A stretch of DNA of 41,095 bases from IMG/VR virus record IMGVR_UViG_3300005441_000005, positions 1-41,095 of that record; one strand, written 5' to 3'. The position numbers were made by a program, and so were the translations under genes. The notes beneath the pieces are model-generated. The model was not told the origin of the DNA, ran no database searches, and saw nothing but the letters and a program-made list of their open reading frames with translations. Origin of the DNA: a virus. Shown piece by piece: positions 17,892 through 24,661 of this stretch. How positions within the stretch are numbered: the stretch's first letter is position 1; each line of letters opens with the position of its first letter.

Positions 17892-18175
17892 TGCCTGACC
17901 GCTTGAAGAAGACTGGTGCAGCCGTTGGACGGCTGTTCCTCTACGCTCTCGTCACAGCCCTGCTGACCCTAAGCCTGGCGTTCGCGTTCTCGAACGCGAG
18001 CAACAAGCAGGCCATCCAGTTGCTAAGGGACGTGAGGAACTCCTCGCGTGCAACGGCCTGTGTCCTGGCCCTGCCAGTTACGGACAACGGTCGCTCGCCA
18101 GACGACGTAGCCGAATGCTTCATTTCCAACGGGATCAATCCCCCACAACTAGGGAGAAACGATGCAAATCCGTAA
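17891..18175 (+). CDS. Membrane protein of the lysis cassette
   Basis: 94 residues, ATG in a TAATG overlap. One hydrophobic helix at about 14-35 (LFLYALVTALLTLSLAFAF) is followed by an outer domain with two cysteines (TACVLALP and AECFISNG), which could form a disulfide outside the membrane. The topology would suit a lysis regulator, a spanin-like or anchoring protein. Family not recognised. It overlaps the holin start by 14 bases. Confidence 0.55.
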   Translation: MPDRLKKTGAAVGRLFLYALVTALLTLSLAFAFSNASNKQAIQLLRDVRNSSRATACVLALPVTDNGRSPDDVAECFISNGINPPQLGRNDANP

Positions 18176-18377
18176 TGCGCTGGTCCGGGCGACACGTACA
18201 GCAATCCAGGTGCTAGCCGCAGCCGTCCCGTCTGCACCCGTTGCCGTGTCCACGGACCTACTCAGGAGTTACGCCGCTGCGTGGTCGTACGCCGCTGTGT
18301 TGGCCGGGTCTGCCTTCGTAGTCTCCCTGCTGCAGAACCTGGCGGAAGACAACAGCGATACGAACATCACCAAGTAA
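18162..18377 (+). CDS. Holin (r1t-like)
   Basis: 71 residues, ATG with AGGGAGA upstream. Two hydrophobic segments: about 8-28 (RATRTAIQVLAAAVPSAPVA) and about 37-60 (AAWSYAAVLAGSAFVVSLLQ), followed by a short polar tail with NLAEDN. This matches the small two-helix holins of the r1t type common in actinobacteriophages. It would open the membrane for the amidase encoded upstream. It is the last gene of the rightward unit; the terminator begins immediately after its stop. Confidence 0.7.
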   Translation: MQIRNALVRATRTAIQVLAAAVPSAPVAVSTDLLRSYAAAWSYAAVLAGSAFVVSLLQNLAEDNSDTNITK

Positions 18378-18411
18378 GCAAAGAGCCCTCGCTTCGGCGG
18401 GGGCTCTTTGC
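18378..18411. terminator. Bidirectional intrinsic terminator between convergent units
   Basis: GCAAAGAGCCC-T-CGC-TTCG-GCG-G-GGGCTCTTTGC: a 15-bp stem (one T-G pair) closed by a TTCG tetraloop, with A/T runs at its base on both strands and CTTTGT following on the plus strand. It sits between the holin stop and the stop of the leftward gene at 18423, so it can end both units. Confidence 0.9.
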
Positions 18412-18422
18412 TTTGTCCGCTG

Positions 18423-18995
18423 TTAGGTACAGTAGACGTCGTGCGGGTACGACTGACGCCAAGAGGTCCATGTCCCCCAGTAGTCGAAGGTCCACGGAAT
18501 CCAGACCCTCATGCGGGCCTGGGTTGCCATGCGGAAACTCTGGTGGTCCGTCGCCCAGCAGTCCACCGCAGCGATGAACGAGCGCACCTTAGAGTGGTTG
18601 ATCTGTACTTGGAACTCGTAGGTGTTCGTCTCTGCCGTGGGTGCCAGAGTCAGGCTGCACTCCGCAGGAATGCACCACTTGTAGCGCAGTTGAATCTGAA
18701 CCTTGTACCAGTTAGGGCAGTTGCCTGTTGACACCCAGCAGTAGCCGATGCCAGCCCACCCGCTGACAGCCTGAACGCCTGGGTAGTACAGCGTCTGAGG
18801 CTGGTTCGCGTGGTAGTTGCCCTTAATCGTGTACGTGACCGGAGCCGGGGCCGCCTGCTGCGCGACGACAAGATCGTTGCCGTCTTGAGCGAGGTCGTCC
18901 TGCGGGTCGGGGTCAACCGCGTCTGTGCCCGCAAAGGCGCTCGCACTCGTCAGGAATGTCGCCAGAACACAGGCGACAAAGATGATGCGTTTCAC
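18423..18995 (-). CDS. Secreted protein with six cysteines
   Basis: 190 residues, GTG start in a GTGA overlap with the upstream gene. A clear signal peptide (MKRIIFVACVLATFLTSASA, cleavage near AFA-G) is followed by an acidic Asp-rich linker (about 24-45) and a domain rich in Trp, Tyr and beta strands with six cysteines after the signal, enough for three disulfides. It is the last gene of the leftward unit. Exported small proteins at this position are unusual for a lytic operon. They may modify the host surface, for example superinfection exclusion, or act outside the cell. No family recognised. Confidence 0.6.
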   Translation of the reverse strand: MKRIIFVACVLATFLTSASAFAGTDAVDPDPQDDLAQDGNDLVVAQQAAPAPVTYTIKGNYHANQPQTLYYPGVQAVSGWAGIGYCWVSTGNCPNWYKVQIQLRYKWCIPAECSLTLAPTAETNTYEFQVQINHSKVRSFIAAVDCWATDHQSFRMATQARMRVWIPWTFDYWGTWTSWRQSYPHDVYCT

Positions 18996-19147
18996 GGTCT
19001 TCCTCTCAGATACTCATCGTGGACGCACCCGTTGGTGTCGAGAATGCCGAGCGCGTCGATTGTCCTGCCCACCTGGGGAGCAGCGAAGAGGGCCAGTCCC
19101 CCAATCACAATCACAAGGGCTAGCAAGCCCCCGATTACTTTCCTCAA
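18992..19147 (-). CDS. 51-residue single-pass membrane protein
   Basis: The TTG at 19147 is chosen as start because AGAGAGGAGG lies a few bases upstream; longer in-frame starts have no ribosome site and would overlap the upstream gene. The peptide is MRKVIGG followed by a 19-residue hydrophobic helix (LLALVIVIGGLALFAAPQV) and a short polar tail with one cysteine (NGCVHDEY). Encoded between two secreted proteins, it may anchor or assist them. Confidence 0.5.
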   Translation of the reverse strand: MRKVIGGLLALVIVIGGLALFAAPQVGRTIDALGILDTNGCVHDEYLRGRP

Positions 19148-19169
19148 TTGAAGCCTCCTCTCTAGAGGT

Positions 19170-19805
19170 TTACCCCCTGCGGCCTGTGCAGGGCTGACCG
19201 TTTGACGGGTCGCCGTAGAACTGACCGTAGGTGTCAACTTCTGGCGAGATGCTGCGTGGAAGGTCGTTGGGGTCAGTAGCCCAGAATGCCCCGTTCAATT
19301 CCTGCGTGAACGAGTGGCAAGTGACCTGCCCCTCTTCCTTGTCCTTTAGGTCGTAAAAGAAGATGACCTGACCGGACGTGTACTTCCAGCCCCACGGAAC
19401 ACATGATGGGGCGTCGTTACCCTTGCCGCAGGTACTGACGTGGAAGTGTCCGTTATCCAAACCCACATCGGTCTTGTTGTTACAATGCCATCCGCCAAGA
19501 GGAGCGAACGCACAGTCATAGCGATACAGAGCCGAAGGCCCGATCTTGAGCGCAGCCTTGGGGGTGTCGCACGCGACCATGCCCCTGACCTTGAGTAGCG
19601 AGTTGAGCGGGTCTGCAGGGTCTTGCACGATGGTCGGCGTGTACCCAGTAAGGGTACAGTCCCCCTCATTGGACGTACACTTGTCCACGCTGTTGTGACA
19701 TGAAGCGCCGTAGCCAAGACCCACAGCGGCCACAGCCGTTGGGGCGAGGTAGATGATCCCCGCTCCGAGTGCAAGCGCGATAAACGCGCCAACCAACTTC
19801 TTCAT
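19170..19805 (-). CDS. Secreted Cys-rich protein
   Basis: 211 residues, ATG in an ATGA overlap. The signal peptide is MKKLVGAFIALALGAGIIYL followed by an APTAVA cleavage region. The mature part has ten cysteines spread over its length, Gly/Asn/Asp-rich loops and several aromatic strands (GGWHCNNK, VPWGWKYTSGQVIFFYDL), typical of a disulfide-stabilised extracellular domain. It pairs with the other secreted protein at 18423-18995. No catalytic motif was seen. Adhesin-like, surface-exclusion or toxin-like roles are all possible. Confidence 0.6.
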   Translation of the reverse strand: MKKLVGAFIALALGAGIIYLAPTAVAAVGLGYGASCHNSVDKCTSNEGDCTLTGYTPTIVQDPADPLNSLLKVRGMVACDTPKAALKIGPSALYRYDCAFAPLGGWHCNNKTDVGLDNGHFHVSTCGKGNDAPSCVPWGWKYTSGQVIFFYDLKDKEEGQVTCHSFTQELNGAFWATDPNDLPRSISPEVDTYGQFYGDPSNGQPCTGRRG

Positions 19806-20089
19806 TGTGTCTCCCCTCTGGGCACGTTGCCCGTTTCAACGCACGCGATGGCGAGGGCTCGCCACGCGACATGGACGAGGGGATGAGCCCCGCTGTCGGG
19901 ATCAACCACCTCCCCCTTCTTCCACTTCATGAAGTGCGAGAAGATCGCAGCCTCGTGACTCTTGTCTTCGTACCACGGGGGCTTGATCCCCGCCGCCCGC
20001 TTGGCGGAGCCGTCACCAGTTGCTTTGACTAGTTCCTTCATGAACCGTTCCAGTAGGTCGTAACGTTCCTCAGCAAAGTCAGTCGGCAT
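19802..20089 (-). CDS. MazG/DUF5664-like dNTP diphosphohydrolase
   Basis: 95 residues from the ATG at 20089, which has GAGGAGG seven bases upstream. The sequence carries the phage DUF5664 pattern: KRAAGIKPPWYED, then HEAAIFSHFMKWKKGE, then DPDSGAHPLVHVAWRALAIA. The E..(H) and D..SG..H positions fit an all-alpha NTP pyrophosphohydrolase that hydrolyses dATP/dGTP to monophosphates; the MazZ members of this family support 2-aminoadenine synthesis. No PurZ-like gene is present, so a general nucleotide-pool role is more likely. It overlaps the HAD nucleotidase gene, suggesting joint action. Confidence 0.55.
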   Translation of the reverse strand: MPTDFAEERYDLLERFMKELVKATGDGSAKRAAGIKPPWYEDKSHEAAIFSHFMKWKKGEVVDPDSGAHPLVHVAWRALAIACVETGNVPRGETQ

Positions 20090-20669
20090 TGAGCATCCTC
20101 CTCGCCACCCCCACAACGGCAGGCCAGCCCTCGACTCTCATGCTGGGTGAGAAGTCAAAGTAACCTCGGTTCCACTCACGCCCGAACATGATGACGCTGC
20201 CCACGTCCGCCAACTCAATGCAGTTCTGGGGCTTGTCTTCGATGTACAGATTGAACGCAGGCTTGACAGCAGCCTTGGGTTCCTGGTGCGTCAGGAGGTG
20301 GACCCCACGCAGCGGCAACTTCATGAACGACAGCCAGCCGAGGGTGTCCTCGACGGCATTCGCCGGACGGTGGGTGATAACCTCGATGTCCGCGAACCGA
20401 GACAGTTCACGGACACCGTTGATCGCACCCCTGACGACGTGGCCATAGCGGAAGAGCCCTAGGCGCACGCCCTCGGACCACAGCCAGTTCCAGGCTGCCG
20501 GGGGCACACAGTCCTCGACGTAATCCCAGGAGCGGGACTCCTCCTCTAGCAGACGCCGAACGTAGGAGGTCATGGGCACGGGGCAGACCTCACGCAGCAT
20601 GTAGCGAGCAGTCTTGTCCCACTCGTACACAACTCCGTCGAGGTCTAGCCCCACACGCGCCCGTGACAT
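20079..20669 (-). CDS. HAD-family 5'(3')-deoxyribonucleotidase-like phosphatase
   Basis: 196 residues from the ATG in a TAATG overlap with the protease gene. HAD motif I is GLDLDGVVYEW (nucleophile D9, acid/base D11), motif II is VITHRPAN, and the acidic motif near the end is YIEDKPQNC, followed by VIMFGREWN. The insertion between motifs I and II is helical, as in NT5C-type nucleotidases. It would dephosphorylate (d)NMPs. Next to the diphosphohydrolase it could finish dNTP breakdown or salvage. Length is usual for the family. Confidence 0.7.
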   Translation of the reverse strand: MSRARVGLDLDGVVYEWDKTARYMLREVCPVPMTSYVRRLLEEESRSWDYVEDCVPPAAWNWLWSEGVRLGLFRYGHVVRGAINGVRELSRFADIEVITHRPANAVEDTLGWLSFMKLPLRGVHLLTHQEPKAAVKPAFNLYIEDKPQNCIELADVGSVIMFGREWNRGYFDFSPSMRVEGWPAVVGVARRMLNAD

Positions 20670-21442
20670 TACCGAACCTCGTCCACGATGCCGCCTCGCA
20701 GGCACTCGTCCGAGGACAGCCACCAGTCCTTGCGCTTCCAGTTCGTTTCCAGCGTCTTGCGAGAGAACGGCTTGCCCGCTGTCCCCTCCTCCGCCGCGGT
20801 CTTCGTCCGCTCTGCGAAGATGTCGAGGATGCGGCCCTGGATGCGCTTGAGCCACTCAATGCGGTCCTCCATCTGACCCATCGAGCCCATCATCCCAGCC
20901 TGAATCTCGTGGATCAGGACCCACGCCTCCTTGCCGACCCAGCGGGTGTTGCCCGCCTGCAGCAAGATGCCCGCCATGCTGGCAGCCATGCCAAGGGAAC
21001 CCGTGGTGACGTGGATACCCTCACGCTTGAGAATCTGGATGAAGTCGTACAGTTCGAGGCCATCGATGACCGACCCTCCCCCAGAGGAGAAGATGATCTC
21101 GATGTTCTTCGCGCCAGTACGACGCCAGATGTTCAACTGCTTGACGCACTTGTCCACGCTGCCAGCGTCCACGCTACCCGTGAAGTGGTAGACGTGGTTG
21201 TACTTGTCGCTGGCGTTCGTCTCCGCGTGGAGACGGGCGATGGCGTCACGCTCCAACTTGGCGACGGCCAGCACAGTCTCCAACTGGTCCGCCTCGAAGT
21301 CAGCCTTGCGAGCCTCAGCCTTGAGCTTGAGAATCTCAGCCTCAGACTTGGCCTGTTCAAGTTCAATCTCCTGCTCAAGTTTGCGGGTTTCCGCTTCCAC
21401 CTTTCGCAGTTCCTCGGTAGACAGTTCACGCTTGTCAGTCAC
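20669..21442 (-). CDS. ClpP-like serine protease with N-terminal coiled coil
   Basis: 257 residues. Residues 5-75 form a heptad-like Glu/Lys/Leu coiled coil that ordinary ClpP lacks. The peptidase fold follows: SSGGGS oxyanion loop (119-124), nucleophile S155 in GMAASMAG, H178 in VLIHEIQAG, and D239 in KDWWLS, so the triad is complete. Phage ClpP-like proteases usually mature heads, but this gene lies in the early unit among nucleotide and recombination enzymes. It may therefore act on host or regulatory proteins. The coiled coil could recruit a partner or substrate. It overlaps genes on both sides. Confidence 0.8.
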   Translation of the reverse strand: MTDKRELSTEELRKVEAETRKLEQEIELEQAKSEAEILKLKAEARKADFEADQLETVLAVAKLERDAIARLHAETNASDKYNHVYHFTGSVDAGSVDKCVKQLNIWRRTGAKNIEIIFSSGGGSVIDGLELYDFIQILKREGIHVTTGSLGMAASMAGILLQAGNTRWVGKEAWVLIHEIQAGMMGSMGQMEDRIEWLKRIQGRILDIFAERTKTAAEEGTAGKPFSRKTLETNWKRKDWWLSSDECLRGGIVDEVR

Positions 21443-21615
21443 TCTCCACCCTCCTCGAAGTCAACGCCCTCATCGTAGAGGGCATCCTCGATGTATCCGA
21501 TAGTATAGGTCAGTGCATCTAGGTAGACCTTGCCGTACGCATCCTCCCTTCCCGCGAGGCTCTCGGCCAGAGAGCGCAGGTGGTTGAGGGTGCGATAGAG
21601 AATCTCAGCCTCCAT
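21439..21615 (-). CDS. 58-residue acidic helical protein
   Basis: The ATG at 21615 is chosen because AGAGGGG lies just upstream; the longer frame has no ribosome site. The peptide is helical and acidic (EAEILYRTLNHLRSLAESL, then ending in GVDFEEGGE). It overlaps the resolvase gene by 11 bases and the protease gene by four. No family recognised. Confidence 0.5.
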   Translation of the reverse strand: MEAEILYRTLNHLRSLAESLAGREDAYGKVYLDALTYTIGYIEDALYDEGVDFEEGGE

Positions 21616-21955
21616 AGCGTCCCCTCTTCTTGTTCTCGTAGCGTTCCAGGTAATCTGCCGCGCCCCTATGCTTAGCGGGTGTCCCGTAGCGGGTGAGGAT
21701 GTAGTGATTGCAAACGGTACAGACGACCCCCCGTACAAACAACCTCCGTTCATCCTTCGGCTTGTCCTTCCAGCCCCTTACGTGCTCGTGGTCGGTGACG
21801 TACCGGCCCGAGGGAGGCTCTCGCTTGCACACAGGGCAGGGCGCGGGTGCCCCGGCCTGCCACTCCTCGACGGTAAGGCCGAGGTGCCCGACCCATTCCT
21901 CGAGCGTCAGGCCGTAGCGATCCAGTGTGCCCTTAGTCGGCGTCCGGCGTAGCAC
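21605..21955 (-). CDS. Endonuclease VII-type Holliday junction resolvase
   Basis: 116 residues. Pattern of the phage recombination endonuclease VII family: CPVCKREP (C40, C43), the catalytic DHEH segment (D55, H56, H58), GVVCTVCNHYI (C79, C82, with N83 and H84), and a C-terminal helix. Four cysteines bind structural zinc; His and Asn residues bind the catalytic metal. It resolves branched DNA before or during packaging. The N-terminal 35 residues (LTLEEWVGHLGLTVEEW) contain a small duplicated helix, LT(L/V)EEW. It lies in the replication/recombination block. Confidence 0.8.
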   Translation of the reverse strand: MLRRTPTKGTLDRYGLTLEEWVGHLGLTVEEWQAGAPAPCPVCKREPPSGRYVTDHEHVRGWKDKPKDERRLFVRGVVCTVCNHYILTRYGTPAKHRGAADYLERYENKKRGRYGG

Positions 21956-22151
21956 TTTGAGTGTCTCCCTGCACGCCGTCCTCGTTGCCCAGTTGTTCGC
22001 GGAGCCTGCGCGTGAACTCTTGTGCGTTCTTGAGCCGACGCTTGTACTCCCGCTTTGTACGCACGGATTCGCTCACCCTGAGCACGTTGACCGTGATAAC
22101 TAGGGCTACGACGATGGTCACACCGTAGAATACGTAGTCCAGAAACGACAT
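21933..22151 (-). CDS. 72-residue single-pass membrane protein with basic helix
   Basis: Start at 22151, seven bases after AAGGGTGG; an ATG two codons earlier is too close to that site. One membrane helix near the N-terminus (YVFYGVTIVVALVITVNVL) is followed by a basic helix (RTKREYKRRLKNAQEFTRR) and an acidic tail. This topology places the charged helix in the cytoplasm. It overlaps the resolvase gene by 23 bases. Function unknown; a membrane tether for DNA processing is conceivable. Confidence 0.55.
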   Translation of the reverse strand: MSFLDYVFYGVTIVVALVITVNVLRVSESVRTKREYKRRLKNAQEFTRRLREQLGNEDGVQGDTQSATPDAD

Positions 22152-22181
22152 GTGCATCCACCCTTCTGTCGGAAATAGGTC

Positions 22182-22595
22182 CTATACTGGGGCAGGGGCC
22201 ATGCCCCCGACCAACACCCCGCTGATGGGGTGATAGGTGATGTAGGCCCCGAGGTAGTGCTTCTCTAGCAGAGCGACGACACGGAGAGGGAGGGGGGCGG
22301 GCCAATTGAGGAGTTTGGCATACTCCTCGACCACCTCGTAGACACCCCAGGTATCGTACGGGGGAGGGTAGTCCTTCTTGAGCCGGGCTACGATCTTCTC
22401 GTAGGGCTCGCCAGCGAACCGCCGCATCTGCCGGACCAGGGAGGAGACAGGTATCTTCTCCAAGTTGTGCTCGCGCCGAAGCCGCTCGGTCTCCCGTTTA
22501 TTGGCGAGAGCCACGGCTCGCTCAGCGCGAGCCTTACACTTGGCGATCTGCTCCTCGGTGCGGTGCCGCTTGCCGCAGAACTCGCAGTCGATCAC
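22182..22595 (-). CDS. Zinc-finger-like hypothetical protein
   Basis: 137 residues, ATG in an ATGA overlap with the preceding primase-helicase stop. The N-terminus is a compact CEFCGKRH-x9-C motif, a single zinc finger, followed by a long basic helix (about 20-45) and a mixed C-terminal domain with VYEVVEEYAKLLNW and HYLGAYITYHP. Linked tightly to the primase-helicase, it may be a replication accessory or loader. No family recognised. Confidence 0.55.
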   Translation of the reverse strand: MIDCEFCGKRHRTEEQIAKCKARAERAVALANKRETERLRREHNLEKIPVSSLVRQMRRFAGEPYEKIVARLKKDYPPPYDTWGVYEVVEEYAKLLNWPAPLPLRVVALLEKHYLGAYITYHPISGVLVGGMAPAPV

Positions 22596-24205
22596 TCCTC
22601 GACCACCTCCTTGAACTTGTCCTTGATGCGTGCGATAGCTAGCATGGCGGACAGGTCCGGCGGAGCAGGGGCTTCGACGGGTGCGACAGCGACGTGTATC
22701 ACGTCCTCGGTGGGCTCCCCCGTCCAGGCCGACGCCGCTGGCAGGCCAGCCTCATCGACGTAGAAGAACTCGATGGGGTCACAGTCGGACGGTGCGATCA
22801 CGAGACGGGGCTCGGGGATGGGGAAGTCGAACCGCATCTTCTTGACCGTCACCTTCGTCAAGTAGTTGTTGTCCGCGTACGGACGGTCGAGCCAGATGGT
22901 GGTGTCCATCTTGTCGCCCTTAGCGGACGAGCCGCGGGCGTGCTCCTGCTTGACGGGCCCGTCCTTCGTCATCGAGGCGTGACCCGTGTTGTCCAAGATC
23001 ATGAGCGTAGCCCCCGTTTCCTCGACCATCGGCAAGAAGAACTCGCGGTCGAGTGCGGCTACCTGATCGTCCGACGTCCCGCCGTTCCGACTGAACTGAT
23101 AGGACGAATTCCATGAGTCCACCACGATTAGGTCATACCCCTTGAGGGCCTTCGTGATGAGGGCTAGGTGCGTAGGGCTGCCGAGTTTGAGGTTGGACAG
23201 CAGCAAGAAGTTCTCCTGCGGAGGGGCGAACCTACGGAGCCGTCCGACTGCTTGAGATGGCAGCATCTCAAGCGAGAAGTAGGCCACCCTACCTCCATCC
23301 TTCGCCAGCTTTGCGGCGACCCACATGGCCCACAAGGACTTGAGGCTGCCCGCCTCACCGAATACCAGCGTGCGCCCACCCCGAGGGATGTACGGCTTGT
23401 ATAGCCACTCGGTATCCTCGACCTCGTAGTGCTCCCAGTCGAGAGGCGTGAACTCTTCGAGGGCCAGGACTCCCGACAGGGGCACAAGAAAGGGGCCGTC
23501 TCCTGCATTGACAGCATCGGTGACGTCCTTACCCCGAGCCGGAGCCATGACCTCGACCAACGAGGCCACCCCTTCAAGAGCCTCCTCGACCATGAGGGCG
23601 TGCTTCGTGCCAGGCTCGTCGTTGTCTCGGACGATAACGACACGCTTGCCACGCAGGGCCTCGGTGGCGGTGGCATCCCACTTGCCCGCACCACCCATGA
23701 ACGTAGTACCGACAAGATCGAGCATACGCAGAGTCTCGACGTCCTTCTCCCCCTCTACAACGTGAACAACCGGAGCCTTGTTGACCTCGACCAAGTTGTA
23801 CAGCGGGCGGGGTGCGTTCTTGTCGAGCCCCAGTTTCCACTCGCCGTCCTCGTACCGCTCCTGGAAGAAGCCCTTGTCCGACGTACGGTTGACCCGGAAC
23901 ACGGGCTCGCCGTCAGCGTCGGTGTACACGTACTGCGCGACCACGATCCTATCCTGGTGGTCCGTGAACAGGTCGGCCATCTCTAGGCCAAGGCCGTCCA
24001 CGATGTCTTCGAGCGAGCAACCGACGTGGCAGTAGACCAGGGCCCTGCCGTCGTCGCCCTCCCCGATGGAGAGGGACGGGCGTCGGTCCCCGTTCCCGTG
24101 CAGCGGACCGGGACACGATGCCATGATGTTCTTGCCGTAGCCCCCGCGAACGAGGTCGTTCGCTTCGAGGGCCTCGTGTACCCGTTCCCAGCCTGATAGC
24201 GGCAT
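22592..24205 (-). CDS. Primase-helicase (zinc-binding, TOPRIM, RecA-like ATPase)
   Basis: 537 residues from the ATG at 24205, which has GAGAGGAG upstream. Domains in order: primase-type zinc region (ASCPGPLHG near 30-38, YCHVGCSLED near 58-67), TOPRIM (VEGEKD at 150-155, RDNDEPG at 193-199), and a RecA/AAA_25-like ATPase (Walker A GEAGSLKS at 283-290, Walker B LIVVDSWN near 359-366, ARGSSAKGDKMD sensor region). The C-terminus is Ala/Pro-rich, then helical. This is the central replication enzyme. No DNA polymerase gene is visible, so host polymerase is presumably used. Confidence 0.8.
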   Translation of the reverse strand: MPLSGWERVHEALEANDLVRGGYGKNIMASCPGPLHGNGDRRPSLSIGEGDDGRALVYCHVGCSLEDIVDGLGLEMADLFTDHQDRIVVAQYVYTDADGEPVFRVNRTSDKGFFQERYEDGEWKLGLDKNAPRPLYNLVEVNKAPVVHVVEGEKDVETLRMLDLVGTTFMGGAGKWDATATEALRGKRVVIVRDNDEPGTKHALMVEEALEGVASLVEVMAPARGKDVTDAVNAGDGPFLVPLSGVLALEEFTPLDWEHYEVEDTEWLYKPYIPRGGRTLVFGEAGSLKSLWAMWVAAKLAKDGGRVAYFSLEMLPSQAVGRLRRFAPPQENFLLLSNLKLGSPTHLALITKALKGYDLIVVDSWNSSYQFSRNGGTSDDQVAALDREFFLPMVEETGATLMILDNTGHASMTKDGPVKQEHARGSSAKGDKMDTTIWLDRPYADNNYLTKVTVKKMRFDFPIPEPRLVIAPSDCDPIEFFYVDEAGLPAASAWTGEPTEDVIHVAVAPVEAPAPPDLSAMLAIARIKDKFKEVVEE

Positions 24206-24227
24206 GTGTTCTCCTCTCACAAAGGAA

Positions 24228-24318
24228 CAGGACCAGGGGCTACTCTACCGGCAGGATTCGAACCTGACCTGTGAGTTGCGATCCCAAGAAGCCAGTCCTC
24301 GGTTCGCCCCTGATCCTG
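24228..24318 (-). other. tRNA-like structure, anticodon-like CGC, non-canonical
   Basis: On the minus strand a 13-bp acceptor-like stem pairs 24306-24318 with 24228-24240 (one wobble). Inside are a D-arm-like hairpin with a GG-containing loop (GAACC-GAGGACT-GG(C)TTC), an anticodon-like arm with a 7-base loop ATCGCAA (CGC at 24278-24280, preceded by U and followed by A), and a T-arm with loop TTCGAAT and stem CAGG/CCTG. Ten extra bases between T-arm and acceptor stem, and the over-long acceptor, break the tRNA rules. It fills the gap between two early genes. It could be a degenerate tRNA-Ala, a tRNA mimic or an RNA-processing signal. Confidence 0.45.
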
Positions 24319-24322
24319 TGTC

Positions 24323-24658
24323 TTACTCGTCGTCTCCGACGATGCGGAGCAAGACGCTCTGCTTGTCTAGCTCCATGTAAAGTTCTGTGGGCTCAGCGTC
24401 GTCCGACAGAAGGTAGCCCTGCAGCGCGTCGAGCATACGGTCCCTGCTCTCAACGCTGCCAGCCCCGAACGAGATGACTCGCTCCTCGCCGTCCAACACA
24501 GTGTGGACGTTGTACTTCGGGCCGAACCTACCAGCCTCAACCCTCGTGACCCTCGTCACGGGGAAGGGGACATTGCCCTTTACGAGTACGGCCTTCTCCT
24601 CCTTGCCGACGTAGTTGTTACCGCCCTCGTCCTGGAAGATGTCGTTGAACTTGGTCAT
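24323..24658 (-). CDS. Small acidic protein, possible single-stranded DNA-binding protein
   Basis: 111 residues, ATG with GGGAGG upstream. The core is beta-rich (KAVLVKGNVPFPVTRVTRVE, then GPKYNVHTVLDGEERVISF) with an acidic C-terminal tail ending in GDDE. An OB-like strand order plus an acidic tail next to primase-helicase and nuclease genes suggests an SSB-type role. I see no defining motif, so this is a guess from shape and context. Confidence 0.45.
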   Translation of the reverse strand: MTKFNDIFQDEGGNNYVGKEEKAVLVKGNVPFPVTRVTRVEAGRFGPKYNVHTVLDGEERVISFGAGSVESRDRMLDALQGYLLSDDAEPTELYMELDKQSVLLRIVGDDE

Positions 24659-24661
24659 GTT

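Noticed and set aside
24146-24163. GCGAACGAGGTCGTTCGC as a further LexA box
   Set aside because: Spacer is six, not four, and it lies within primase-helicase coding sequence.
24228-24318. Canonical tRNA-Ala
   Set aside because: Ten extra bases between T-arm and acceptor and a 13-bp acceptor stem; kept only as tRNA-like.
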